NCBI GenBank assembly: GCA_900491605.1
Contig: UESW01003834.1
Location: forward strand, 230,653-294,652
DNA: 64,000 nucleotides
Reading direction: 5' to 3'
From: Calamus simplicifolius
Taxonomy: Eukaryota; Streptophyta; Magnoliopsida; Arecales; Arecaceae
The notes beneath the pieces were generated by a model. It saw nothing but the letters and a program-made list of their open reading frames with translations. It was not told the DNA's origin and made no database searches. The position numbers and the translations under genes were made by a program. The first letter of the stretch is position 1; every line of letters starts with the position of its first letter. Shown here piece after piece: positions 45,517-56,899 of this stretch.

Positions 45517-45638
45517 CCTGTCTCCGATTCTTCTTTCTTTTTCTCGTCTCTCTACCACTAAAATTGGACAAAATCCTTCCCTATTCTTCTCCTCACAATC
45601 TGGAATTGCTAGCTATATCGCTTTCCTCGGGAGGTACG

Positions 45639-45646
45639 TATTTATA
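45639..45646 (-). promoter_or_regulatory. TATA box, LBD gene
   Basis: GGTATAAATAC on the minus strand, about 125 bp upstream of the LBD start codon. Fits a core promoter with a short 5' UTR. Confidence 0.55.
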
Positions 45647-45756
45647 CCAGAAGAAAAAACGAGGATAAAAAGGGCGATGGAAGGGAAATGGAAGTCCACA
45701 ATGCTATGCAGCAGGGTACACACTCGATGCGAGAGGGGAGCCAAAGATGGGGAGAG

Positions 45757-45766
45757 TTTATAAATA
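45757..45766 (-). promoter_or_regulatory. alternative TATA box, LBD gene
   Basis: CTATTTATAAAC on the minus strand, about 245 bp upstream of the start codon. A CCAAT sequence lies further upstream near 45802-45807. Either this or the TATA at 45639 could be used. Confidence 0.35.
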
Positions 45767-45819
45767 GTTGAGGGGGAGACGAGCCGCGGATTTTGGATGA
45801 GCCAATGGTTTCGCAAAGC

Positions 45820-46411
45820 GGATTTGAGGTAAAAGAAAGTTTGAGTTTCTGGGGGCGGACGGGGGCGCTTTCTAATTTGCCGCTGAAATTTTAGCCCCGC
45901 AAAATCGCCTAAATTACGTTCGTTTGCTAAGGAGGAAGCGGCCTACGAGGGTCCCGAAAAGACGGGGGATAACTTAAAAAGGCAGCACGTGGCGTCCACG
46001 TTCGCAGCACAGGCTGCGGCCGCTTCGCCACACATCTAGGATTGTTATTTTTTTTAATTCTTTATTCTCTCCTTCACTCCCCGTTTTCTGGAATTTGTAC
46101 AGCGGAAGCCACGGTTTTGGGTTTCCCGGTTTTCCCACGACTGTGGGCGCCGGACTGGACTCGCCAGCGGTTTTTCCCAGGCCCACCCTCTGCTTTTTGT
46201 TTTAGGTTACGTGCTGATCCATCCATCTCCACCTTTCTCTCTCTCTCATGTTATCCGCCTTATTTTTATTGACTACAGTGGCGATTAAGCTCTCTAATAA
46301 TAAGGTATTAAGACCATCAAACCGAGCGCCGCGTGTACGCGTTGATGTACGAGTTATACGTAAGATAACATCGATGCATCGTCCTGTGGCGCAGGTGCCA
46401 AGATTTATTTA
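45820..46411. other. LBD upstream region
   Basis: GC-mixed sequence with GGCAGCACGTGGCG near 45981-45994, which contains CACGTG, a G-box core bound by bHLH/bZIP factors. It is about 470 bp upstream of the start codon. No ORF supported. Confidence 0.45.
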
Positions 46412-46838
46412 GGTTTAGTTTTGATTTCAGAGGAGAAGAGAGGGAGGAGTAAAAAAATAAAAAGGATAGAAAGGAAAGAAAGACAGAAAGATTTTTTTTT
46501 TTTGAAAAGAGTAAAAAAAATAATATCAATTATTTTATTTAATAAAAATTATTATATATAATAATTATACCTTTGAACCGTAATAATGAAAGAATGAAGA
46601 ATAAAAAAAAAAAAAAATATTTTGATCTTACACATGAGTATGATTTAAACTTTTTCTCTTTTACCAACTTACCCTTTAATTTAGGGGTTAACAAATTTAT
46701 TTTTGCTGAGAAAAAAAAAAAAAACCTATTACTCTCATCCATATTTCCTTATTTTCTTTCATTCTCTTTTCAAATAAAATAATTTATAACTTTTTTTTTT
46801 TTTTCCTTTTCTTCGTTCCCCTTCATCCAATCAAGCCC
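46412..46838. mobile_element. Tourist-like MITE, copy 1
   Basis: Ends GGTTTAGTTTTGATTTC and, inverted, GGGCTTGATTGGATGAAGG. Flanked by TTA on both sides (46409-46411 and 46839-46841). The interior shares order and words with the copy at 50759-51214: AATTATACC, ATATTTTGRTCTT, GTTAACAAATTTA, TTACTCTCAT and CTTTTCCAAATAAA-like. Confidence 0.65.
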
Positions 46839-46841
46839 TTA

Positions 46842-48028
46842 AATTACCTAAAGCAAGGAAAGGAACCGATAATTTTAATGATAGAACTCAATACCGATGC
46901 TTTAGATGCAAGCCAATTCTCTTCTATCTTCTCCTCCTCTTTAACATTCGTCCAAATCCATAGAGAAAGTAAAAGTAAAAGTAAAAGATGAAAGGAACCG
47001 CAAAGCCTGCTCAAAGGAGAAAAGAATTTAAAAAATAAATAAATAAATATAAAGATAAGATTCAAACATTTCTCTTATCATTGGAAGCTTTTAAAAAACA
47101 TATGAAAGAAAGTAAATTAAATTTTCATAAATTTTTTTTTTAAAATTTAAAATAATTATTGTCAAGAATTTAAGAAAATATTAGGAATAGTTTTAAATAT
47201 TTTCTTTCTTCATTTAAGAACTCCCAAACAGGAGTATTTCAATATTTTTCTTTTGTATTTTCTTCTCAAATTAGATCTCAAGTCCTCTCAAACAAGCTCA
47301 AAACGTCTCACATAAGTTTTACCCTAATTTAACAAACAATAAAGTATAAAAAAATTGATAATAGAAATACTTTTATTATTAATTGTAAAGAAATGGCTGC
47401 AAATTTCTTTTATTTTTTAAAATTCAAAATTGTAATATCCAATGTCATTGGCAACAAATATTTGACTTCTCAAAACGTTAATGCATCATTGAAGAAATTA
47501 TAACTTGATAGTAATTTTTTCCGGTGCACCTAATTTTGATTGCATTTCCACAAATACAAACATATATTGAACTCATTTCCTTTGTTCTTATCAAATCGTT
47601 GTATATACCATCAAAGCATTAGCCATCCTTTGTCTAGGTTGCTTTAAACTTCTAATCACACCCATTAGTGAAAGAAATTATTTTCTTTCCTTCCACAAAA
47701 TTCCAAAAATCCCTAAATCAACTTAAGCCGCACACCTATCAAGTCGTACTAGAGCGCCATGAATTAGGGGGCATAATTTTATCTAAAATTCAAAACCCAC
47801 TTCCAATCAAAAATGGTTTTGGACCAAATTTCATCGACCGTCACATCCAGGCACCTTAACATGAGCAAGCTAGGATCTATGAAGCTTAAAGTCAATTATA
47901 AAAACGGCAAGTTCACAATGCTATTATAATATTTAAATTAACAAACATGTTGGCCCATATGGCAATTCAAAAGGGAAAGGTAAATTGGATTCTTAAAAAA
48001 ATTCGACGCTTAAAAATAATCTCATGAT
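46842..48028. other. AT-rich intergenic, nothing recognised
   Basis: No gene or bounded repeat that I can support. Confidence 0.4.
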
Positions 48029-49490
48029 TGATAGTGTACAAAGAAATATGCAATAAGTATGGTACTAAGAATGCAATGCAGAGTATAGAGATAAAGTAGA
48101 AAGAAAGAGAGACAAGCACGATAAACATCAAGATTTATAGTTGTTCGGTGTTAGCTACACCTACATCTACTCCCAAGCAACTCTTGGGCCCATACTATAT
48201 CACTCTGTGAGTTGTTTTACAAGCTCATAACCCAAACTTATTGTTTTACAACGGGATCACAACAAACCCAGCCGATTTTCACAAGCTCACCAGCACACAA
48301 TCTATCATAAGCTAACCAAGTTTGCACGAGACTAACTGCCTCCCCTAATTCAATCACCTGATTGAATCAATCAACAAGAATAATCAGAGTAAAAGTTACA
48401 CAGATATTCAACTTCTCAAATGAGCAAATAAAACAATATAAATAAGATAGGAATAGAAGAGCCTGATTTCAGAAGTTGGGCTATTCTTCTTTTCTTCTTC
48501 TCCTTTTGAATGATCTTCCTTCACATAGGATTGAAGCTTTAGAAGATTTATTGATGTAGAGGCGGTTGAAGAACTAGGGCACTTTTCTTCTTTTTTTGAT
48601 TCGATGGAAATCCTTCATAGCTAGCTTTTGAATACTTTGGATTTCTCTAAACTCTTTTTCAAACACTTGAGATTTCAAATCTGAACACTATCTCTTTGAT
48701 TTTTAATTCTTCCTTTCTATTTTTTCACTCACTTTCCAACGGTCGGAAGCTCTCTTTTATAATTTCCTCCTAATCCATATTTTGATGAAAATTAGCCGTT
48801 GATTGTCCTTGTGGATGAGTTTAACACGAAAGAGAAAAGAGCTATTGAGGTTTATTTTGAAAAAAGATAACTTTTGGAGTCATTCTGACAATTCTAAAGT
48901 CCGCCTTTTGACAGATTAGAGTTGGCTCTAATCTGGCATGGGGTCGGCTCTAATCTGGCCTAGGATCGGCTCTAAGTTGGGATGCTCAAAATAATAAAGT
49001 CCATCCGTTGCGAAGTCGGCTTTAACTTTCCTTGGGGTCAACACATTGCGTACTGGAGTCAGCTTTAGCAAATACGGGAGTCGGCTCTAATTGTGCCCCA
49101 AAAAATATAGTCTTTGTTTTCATATTAGAGTCGGCTCTAATCTCTATTGAAGTCGGCTCTAATTTGATGCCAAAAAAAGATTCTCTATTCTCAGGTTAGA
49201 GTCGGCTCTAATCTCTATTGGAGTCAGCTCTAATCCGTGCCGAAAGTGCCAAACTATTTCGATACGCTCTAGAGTCGACTCTAATCCCTCTAAAGTCGGC
49301 TTTAATGTCTGAAACTTGACACTTGACATTAGAAACAGATTCAAACTAAATTTTCTTTGTATTTTAATAAATCAAACACTTTAATTTTCTGAAACACTTA
49401 ATTAAAATCATTAGTAACATAAGAGATATACTCATATGATTTTTGTTATACATCAAAATCAATAATTGGGTCAATAAAACACTTCTAACA
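48029..49490 (-). repeat. SIRE/Maximus-like LTR, probably solo
   Basis: On the minus strand it starts TGTTAGAAGTGTTTTATTGA...TTTTGATGTATAACAAA, the kind of start seen in SIRE-type copia LTRs, and contains a cluster of GAGTCGGCTC-type palindromes and a GGTGTAGCTAACACCGAACA block. No gag-pol is next to it, so it looks like a solo or truncated LTR. The left limit is approximate (ends ...TACACTATCA) and I found no matching target duplication. Confidence 0.55.
48915..49306. repeat. dispersed palindromic motif cluster, about 12 copies
   Basis: TTAGAGTCGGCTCTAA-type motifs, each an imperfect palindrome, repeat about 12 times over 390 bp at irregular spacing. They lie in the presumed U3 of the LTR. 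Confidence 0.75.
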
Positions 49491-50758
49491 TCCTTACATG
49501 TTTCATGAGGATTATGGACTCCACATGGAGCCACCCTAGTCATTAGACTAATTAGATAAGGCCTTCTGCCACATTAAAAAGCAGAATTATGTGCCAAAAT
49601 TTTTAGGATCCTAATTTGTCTAAACTGCATTTGACTAAGGTAATTTTTTACAAAAAATCAAATAACTTTTCAAGCTTTATATTGTAATATTATCTTGGTG
49701 TGATGCAAATCAAGTTGAATTTCATTATTTGAGTTCCAAAATATATTGATCAAACTAAAATTTTCTTTTAGAATAAATTTTGACAAATATATAGGACAAA
49801 ATTAAGTAAAGCAACAAAAATTAAAGTCAAAGTCAATGCAAAAGTAAAAGTCTTTCTTTTCTTAGCTTCTTTAATATTTTCTTCCCTAATATATATGATT
49901 GTGTGAGGAAATCGATTAAACGACAAAACTAATTTGAACTAGAATTTGGATTTTGGCTGGAACAAATTTTCTTTTTATCTTTTAGTTTGTTTTCCGTTTA
50001 AAAACTTTTGAAACTAAAAAAAGTCGATTCGGTTTCAATTTAAATTTCTAAAAAACTGATATAAATTGAATCAAACAATTCTTTTGATGTGCTACAAGTA
50101 TGTATGAATAAATAAATAATATACAAGCTACATTTTTTCATTATAAATAACTAAACTATCATTTAATCAAATAACGTTTACTATGAAAATCATCTCATGG
50201 TCATATAAAATAGATTCATGTAAATTAATAAATTGAATCGAAACCAAAGCAAATTTTTTTATTTGGTTTGATTCAATTTAGTAGAATTATCGGTTTGATT
50301 TTGCTTTTAATTTCAAAAAAATAATATAAATTAGTTTGATTCCAAAAATATTTCTAAACTAATCCAATCCAATCAATGCACACCCTTGCTAGTATGTCTA
50401 TTTAGGAAAAGTTATATTTTGTTTATTAAAAGAGAAATCAAACTAGAGAGGATGGATTCAACTTGTAACTTAATCTTTTTATTCATAAATAAAAAAGTAT
50501 TTAAACCCTATGATTAATTTTTCTATTGTTTAAAATTTTCTTTTAAAATTTTGCTATTATTCATATTTTTTAAAAAAATTTAATATTCCTAAAATCAAGA
50601 ATTATCTTATTGAATTCATTTATATAGTTTTATACTAATGTACATTCTTTTATCTGCAGTGATGAAATATATGCTTCAGATACAGTCGATTTGTGAGAGA
50701 TGTCATCATGTATTTAGTCTCTAATTTTAATTAGATTTTTGCTGTTATTTTCTCTTTA
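49491..50758. other. Intergenic, no gene supported
   Basis: AT-rich. Near 50340-50392 TCCAATCCAATCAATGCACACCC looks like one end of a non-autonomous hAT-type repeat, but I could not find its partner end with confidence. Confidence 0.35.
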
Positions 50759-51214
50759 GGCTATGTTTGGATCTTTGAAGGGGAAGGAAGGGGAGAGTAG
50801 AAAGAAGTAAAGGGATGAAAGGAGAAGGAAGGAAAAGAAATTGTTGTTCTTCTTTTCTTGTTTGAAAAAGATGGAAAGGAAAAGAAACGTAATATTAATT
50901 ATTTTGTTTGGATAGAGAGGAAAGATCAAGAGAAAAAAGTCATATGACAATTATACCCCTTCAGAATATGAGAATAAAAAATAAAGAATAAAAAATGAAG
51001 GGATATTTTGGTCTTCCAAAAAAAATATAACTTAAATCTTTTTTTCTCTCCAGCTTGCCTAGGTTAACAAATTTACTCTGGTTAAGAAAGAAGAGGAACA
51101 AGTTACTCTCATTCCCTTCCTCCTTTTCTTTCATCTCCTTTCCAAATAAAGCAACTTATGACTTTTTTTTTTTTTCTTTCTCTTTCCTTCATTCATCCCA
51201 ATCTAAACAGACTC
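50759..51214. mobile_element. Tourist-like MITE, copy 2
   Basis: Ends GGCTATGTTTGGATC and, inverted, GAGTCTGTTTAGATTGGGATG. TTA target duplication (50756-50758 and 51215-51217). Same orientation and same interior as the copy at 46412-46838. Confidence 0.7.
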
Positions 51215-51747
51215 TTAATAACTTCTCTAATAACTTATCTATTAAACATAATAAAATTGTCCTGCATACTTTTGTCAATAACTCATCATTCTATATATTA
51301 GATATATTTGCTGGTAATATTTGTTTGCTTTCCGCAACCCTTGCTGCATCAACAAAATCTTGATCTACTAGATGCTGAAATCATTAACTTTACTGAACTT
51401 ACTAATTTTAAACTTCATATTTGATACCGCTGCTCCTTCCTCAAAATCACAACTTCGGCATTCCTAATTCATATATATCAAATGTAGTTGTATAAATGTG
51501 AGTTTATTAGGGATCTATACCCTACCCCGCACTCACAGCTTGGTGCTAATTGCCTAATCCATTGACTCTGCACACGGTGGACTTACGTCTACATAAGATA
51601 AAGAAAATTTTTAATAATTGTAAAGTAGGCTCTAAAAAATAAAGAAAGTACCTTTAATATACAATTATAACATTCCACCCCCATTGCTTCGTCAAATCAT
51701 TCAGACTAATTTTTTATGATAGAACATTTTAGAGCAATGTTTCAAAA
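51215..51747. other. Flank of inverted-LTR gypsy element, no gene
   Basis: The last 60 bp (TTCAGACTAATTTTTTATGATAGAACATTTTAGAGCAATG, in pieces) resemble 62480-62520 on the other side of the gypsy element (TTCAGACTAAATTTTT, TCTAAAGCAATAC), so the target itself contains a diverged local repeat. Confidence 0.45.
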
Positions 51748-51837
51748 GTAGGTGATATGGCTAATCATACCTCCTAGCGGCACGGTAACAATGTGCATAG
51801 TTTTCGAAAGAGTAATAATTTCAACTGGCTTCGGCAT

Positions 51838-51955
51838 CGGCTCTGTCCTCGGCCTCGGCCTCAGCATTGGCTCCTGGCCTCGGCCTTGGCCCCGGCCCCG
51901 GCGTCGGCTCTCGGCCTCGGTCTCGGCTTCAACTTCGGCTTCAGCCTCAGCCCTT
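51838..51955 (+). repeat. LTR U3 CTCGGC repeat tract
   Basis: Degenerate 6-bp CTCGGC/TTCGGC repeats, mirrored in the inverted LTR at about 61900-62030. Confidence 0.7.
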
Positions 51956-52181
51956 AACACGATTTCAGCCATGAAGCCAGATTCTAATGCTGAACGGATT
52001 TAAACCACCATGCGGCCCACTCGCCCACCTTTTGCGAGGATCACGAGCAGCTACATATACTATGCACCTGTCGATATCCGCGAAACGTGTCTAACAACCT
52101 GGCGTCAACCTACGAAATCGAACTTAACAGATGATAGGATCCGGCTGTAATCGTGGATGGATAAGAGGGATCCCGAACATG

Positions 52182-52188
52182 TATATAA
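52182..52188 (+). promoter_or_regulatory. TATA box of left LTR
   Basis: TATATAA within ATGTATATAAGGGCCGGCC; expected to drive the plus-strand gag-pol transcript. Confidence 0.55.
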
Positions 52189-52412
52189 GGGCCGGCCCCC
52201 GATGAGGGGGGCTCTCTCTCTCGAATTCTGCTGATAAGAAATTCCTGTTCCTCGCATCACTGACTTGAGCGTCGGAGGGTCCCCACCGAAACCACCGGTT
52301 CGAAACTTTTCTTGTAGGTTCTCAGCCGACGGAGGTGATCCTATCACTCCTCTGAAGACTCGCGAAGCTCTCCTCTCACCCGACGCACCTCAGCAGTGAT
52401 TTAGCGGCAACA

Positions 52413-52430
52413 GATTGGCACGTCAGGTAG
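52413..52430 (+). other. primer-binding region of gypsy element
   Basis: GATTGGCACGTCAGGTAG follows the LTR end CAACA. TGG, complementary to the CCA end of a tRNA, starts after a 3-base spacer. The tRNA identity is not clear because of likely mutation (GCACGTC where a GCGCGCC-like sequence may have stood). Confidence 0.6.
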
Positions 52431-52497
52431 GGGGGCCACGGCAGACATACGTTTACCCTCACGCATCTGCGACCCCTCAACCTCTGTAAGGAAGAAG

Positions 52498-53960
52498 ATG
52501 GTGGTTACTCGAGCACAGGAAGCTTCCACCAGCCAGACCACAGGACGCCTCACGCAGGCTGAGCAGTCGGAGGCCAACCTCCCTATTCCGCCTCCCGTGC
52601 AACCGCAGGCTAGCCAGGCCGATCGGCCCGATGCCCTGACCCATCAGGTGCAAGATCTGATGGCGGTAGTGTGGGGGCTGCAGGAGCAAGGCTCCGCCGC
52701 TACGCCTGAGCCACCTCAACCCCCTCTGCCGCATATGGAGGGCCACGGAGCCAATCAACCTCATCGGGCTAGGACCCCTCCTGAGGCCTCCCACCACTCA
52801 CCTCCGAAGCCTCTTCGCCAGGAGACCTCCAAGTGGTGACGGTCTCTTTTCCACCATTCCTATCACTCTCACAGGCGGCATGGTGAGAAAGAACCAAGGC
52901 ATGTACATCCCTTGCACCGGCATCCTTCCCCATCATCATCTTTCGACTCCTCAAGAGAGGACACCAACAGGAAGACCGCTCGTCGGGCCGAGCAACAGCT
53001 GGATGAGTATCATCAACGGTTGGAGGAGCTTAGCCGCAGGATCACCAACCCGTACGGGATGGACTACGACCATCGTCCCCCGCTCTCTCGCCGCATTATG
53101 GAGGAACCGGTCCAACCTTGGTTCTGTCTTCCCTAGTTGGACCCGTACGATGGCATGACGGACCCCTTGGATCACCTGGAGAGCTACAAGGTCCTCATGC
53201 AAGTCAGGAGGTGACGGACTCTCTTCTCTGTATTGCCTTCCCGGCCACGCTTCAGAAGGTGGCGCGTGTATGGTATTCCCATTTACCACCACGTAGTATC
53301 AACTCTTTCAGGCAACTCGAACGATCTTTCCTAGCCCATTTTGATGCATGCCGGAAGATCCCTCGGGTGGCGGATAGCCTGTTCGCCGTCCAACAAAGGA
53401 GCGGCGAAACCATAAAGGACTTCATCGCTCGATTCAAGAAAGCCGCGCTCGAGGTTTACAACCTTGAGGATTCCATGGCCACTCTAGCCCTGAAGCGAGG
53501 ACTCTGTCCTTCCAGGTTTGCCTACTCCCTGGACAAGAAGCCTCTCAGCTCCTACGCTGGACTGCTCAGCTGGGCGCAAAAATATATTCGCACTGACGAA
53601 GCGGACTCCTCCAAGAGGGAGGCCAACAAAGGTTCCAGCAAGAAGCCACTATGCTCGGAACCTGCTGGAGGACGATCCAGAAAATCCGAGCCACCTCATC
53701 GCTTAGATAACTGGCCTCAAGCGCTGGTTCCCAAAGAGCATTTCAGTCCTCTCCTCGCCCAATATCTCACATTCTGTTAGAGATCGAGGATGAGCCATAC
53801 CTTCGGCGTCTGCCCCCCATGAAGCTAGGAATTCCCCGCAGCAAGGAACTCTACTGCCAGTATCACAGGGACTACGATCATGATACTAAAGACTGCCGCC
53901 TGTTGAAGAAAGCTATCGAAGAACTTGTTCAGCAAGGCCATCTAAGCAAGTTCGTCTGAA
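52498..53960 (+). pseudogene. gypsy Tat gag, broken
   Basis: Starts MVVTRAQEAST. Downstream, across frames, is the retrotransposon gag domain: PYDGMTDPLDHLESYKVLM, VARVWYSHLPPRSI, QLERSFLAHF, SLFAVQQRSGETIKDFIARF and ALKRGL. Near 53845-53905 comes a zinc-binding CQYH-x4-H-x4-C segment followed by AIEELVQQGHLSKFV, the usual end of Tat gag. It contains TGA at 52838, TAG near 53136 and frameshifts, so no full protein is made. Confidence 0.85.
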
Positions 53961-54199
53961 GAGGAAATCCAGCTGCCCCGGGTCCGTCTGCACCTCCTGC
54001 TCCTCATATCGGTGTGAACAACGCCCCAATAGAGAAGACGGTGGCCATGATATCCTGGGGGGCAGGTAACAGTTTTAAGAGACAGCGAGAGGAGGGAGAA
54101 GAGACTGTAATTCCCTTATCAAAAAGGGACCTAGAGGGGGTAGTGAATAAGCATGACGATAGCGTCGTCGTGTCTATGACGATCGCTAAACATCCTGTA

Positions 54200-54480
54200 A
54201 AATGAATTATGGTTGATAGTGGAAGTTTGGTCGATGTTTTGAACTATGATGCTTTTGTTAGAATGAACTTGCCCGAACGTTCGCTTCGGCCCATCACCAC
54301 CCCCTTAGTGAGTTTTACCGGAGACTTGGTAAGGGTTGAGGGGGAAGTCACTCTCCCTGTCACTGTCGGGACTTCGCCACGTTAGAGCACAAACTTTATG
54401 AACTCTTAGTAGTTCGGGTCCCATTGGCTTACAACGCCATCTTAGGAAGACCAGGCTTGAACTTGCTAGATGCTGTTATC
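54200..54480 (+). pseudogene. gypsy protease remnant
   Basis: MVDSGSLVDVLNYDAF carries the DSGS catalytic motif of retroviral-type aspartic protease. LVSFTGDLVRVEGE and, after a shift, AYNAILGRPGLN (the ILGR block) follow. Confidence 0.8.
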
Positions 54481-54799
54481 TCCTCCAAGAGATTGCTGGT
54501 AAAGTTCTCCACCGACGAAGGAGTTGGAGAAATGAAGGGAGAACAGAGCCCGTTACCGCTCTGCTATCACTTGGCCCCTAGTTTGCAAGGGGTGATGCCG
54601 GCAACAACGCCCGAGCTGCTCGACCCCCGAGACTTGGAGAGGAGGGGGGAGCCAGCCGAGCTCCTGCTGACCTTCCCCTTGAGGGAAAACCCGACAAGGG
54701 CCATCCAGGTCGGAGCACTACTTCCGGAGGAGGTGCGCGATCAGCTCCTTGCTTTCCTGCGTGTCAACTCCGATATCTTTGCATGGTCATCATCTGATA

Positions 54800-55530
54800 T
54801 GCCAGGTATCCCTGAGGAGATAATCACTCACCGGCTTAACATTAAGCCGGAGTGCTGGCCAGTCTGGCAGAAGAAGAGAAGTTTCGCATCAGACCGGCAA
54901 AGGGCCATTGACGAGGAGATATGCAAGCTGAAGGCTGCAGGCCACATTCGGGAAGTCCACTACTCCAACTAGTTGGCCAACGTCGTGATGGTCCGCAAGG
55001 CCAATGGGAGTTGAAGGATGTGCGTAGACTTCACCAACCTCAACAAAGCGTGTCCCAAGGACAGCTTCCCTTTGCCTCGGATTGATCAGCTCGTGGACAC
55101 TACATCAAGCCACGAGACCCTTAGCTTCATGGATGCCTTCTCTGGATATAATCAAATTAAGATGGACCTCGCGGACGAGGAAGCTACTTCATTTATTACG
55201 GAGAAGCGAATATACTCTTATAAGGTGATGCTATTTGGACTGAAGAACGCGGAAGCCACTTACCAGAGGCTAATGAACAAGATCTTTGAAGACCAGATCG
55301 GATGCAACATGGAAGTGTACGTGGATGACATGCTGACCAAAAGCATCCATACCACTGATCACATTGCTGACCTGGCGGAGACCTTTGGCAACCTCCGTCG
55401 GTATCAGATGAGATTGAACCCCCGCAAGTATGCCTTCGAGGTAACAGTAGGCAAGTTCTTGGGTTTCATGGTGACGCAACATGGGATTGAAGCAAACCTT
55501 GACAAGATCCGAGCCATTTTAGACATGAGG
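54800..55530 (+). pseudogene. gypsy reverse transcriptase, with stops
   Basis: HRLNIKPE, AAGHIREVHY, a TAG near 54970, VMVRKANGS, a TGA near 55014, then MCVDFTNLNKACPKDSFPLP, SFMDAFSGYNQIKM, VMLFGLKNAEATYQRLM and YVDDML (catalytic DD), LNPRKYAF and KFLGFMV. All RT blocks are in order; the two stops split it. Confidence 0.92.
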
Positions 55531-55679
55531 TCTCCGGTTAACAAAAAGAAAGTCCAATGCCTGACTGGAAGGGTGGTGGCCTTGAGTCATTTTCTGTCCA
55601 AGTCTGCTGAGAGATGCTTGCCTTTCTTCAAGGCACTGCGCAAAGTCAACGGCTTCGAATGGACGAGGAAGTGCCAGGA

Positions 55680-56640
55680 GGCCTTCGAGGGACTAAAAGA
55701 GTTTCTATCCACCCCGCCACTGCTGTCTAAGCCGAGGGGTGGAGAAGAACTTCTGTACCTCGTAGCTTCTCGAAGCTGTCAGCTCTATACTGGTTCATAT
55801 GGATGCTGATGGGACACAAAAGCTGGTGTATTACACCAGCAAGGTGCTTAATGATGCGAAGACCAGATATTCGAGAGTCGAGAAGATTATCTTTGCGTTG
55901 ATTATTTCTGCTCAGCACCTCCGACCTTATTTTCAAGCTCATCCAATTGTGGTAGTCACAGACCAACCACTCAAGGCGATCCTCTCTTGTCCTGACACCT
56001 TTGGCGGCTGGCGAAGTGGGCACTCAAGCTGGGAGAATTCGACCTATCGTTCCATTCTAGGTCGGCCATGAAGTCTCAAGTCTTGGCAGATTTCTTGGTC
56101 GAATGCACTTGGGCTGAGGAGCAACCAGAAGAGTCCCATGCAAACCCCTTGGATTCTGGAACCGAAGGAGAGGATGACTGGATCCTTCATGTGGATGGAG
56201 TGTCAAATTCACAAGGGAGCGGAGCAGACCTCATCCTGACTAGTCCATACGGAGTTGTAACCAAGTATGCCCTTCATTTTTTCTTTCTGGCCGCCAATAA
56301 TCAGGCTGAGTATGAAGCCCTACTGTCCGGGATAAGATTGGCTCGAGAGCTCGAGGTGAAATGCCTTAGAGTATTCACTAACTCCCAGCTAATCACCGTC
56401 AAATCAGAGGGGAGTACGAGGCGCGGGATCCTACTATGTCCCACTACTTAAGTATGGTGCAGTCACAAGCCTCTCCCTTAGCCCACTTCAGCGTCAGCTA
56501 CATTCCTCGAAGGGAGAACGCCAGAGCTGATGCACTGTCCCGACTAGCAACCTCAGCCGACGGGACTTTGGGAAGAACCTTTGTAGAACATCTAGAAGCC
56601 CCAAGCATTGAAGCAACAGAAGAGGCCCTGCCAGCCGAGT
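55680..56640 (+). pseudogene. gypsy dual RNase H region
   Basis: First domain: LYLVAS, then QKLVYYTSKVLNDAKTRYSR and HLRPYFQAHPIVVVTDQPL, the gypsy RNase H. Second domain after a linker with LADFLVECT: DDWILHVDGVSNSQGSGA, NNQAEYEALLSGIRLA, LRVFTNSQLI and ENARADALSRLA. A second RNase H of this type marks the Tat lineage. Frameshifts occur near 55790, 56030 and 56430. Confidence 0.88.
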
Positions 56641-56899
56641 AGGAGCCCTCTTGAATGGACGCTTATATTGGTATCTTACCGACGACGCCCTTCCTGAAAA
56701 CCCAACTAAGGCTAGGCTACTCAAGCGGTGGGCCCCAAAGTTTCTAATGATGGGCAAAAAGCTTTACCCAAGGTCGTTCTCATACCCGGTCCTCAAATGT
56801 GTCGGCCTTGTAGAAGCAGATTACATCTTACAGGAAATTCATGAGGGCATATGCGGAAGTCATCTGGGGGGCAGAGCCCTGATGTACAAAGCCCTGCGG

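Larger units (their letters stand above)
51753..52412 (+). repeat. 5' LTR of inverted-LTR gypsy element
   Basis: Starts TGATATGGCTAATC, ends GCGGCAACA. Contains a GC-rich CTCGGCCTCGG-type repeat tract (51838-51955), TATATAAGG at 52182, and the R/U5 sequence GACTTGAGCGTCGGAGGG. Confidence 0.9.

Noticed and set aside
45517..45558. Upstream GTG start extending the LBD protein by 14 residues
   Set aside because: Not an ATG, and the family consistently begins just before the MSCNGC motif.
48915..49306. CRISPR-like array
   Set aside because: Repeats are short, unevenly spaced palindromes with variable sequence inside a plant LTR; not an array with uniform spacers.
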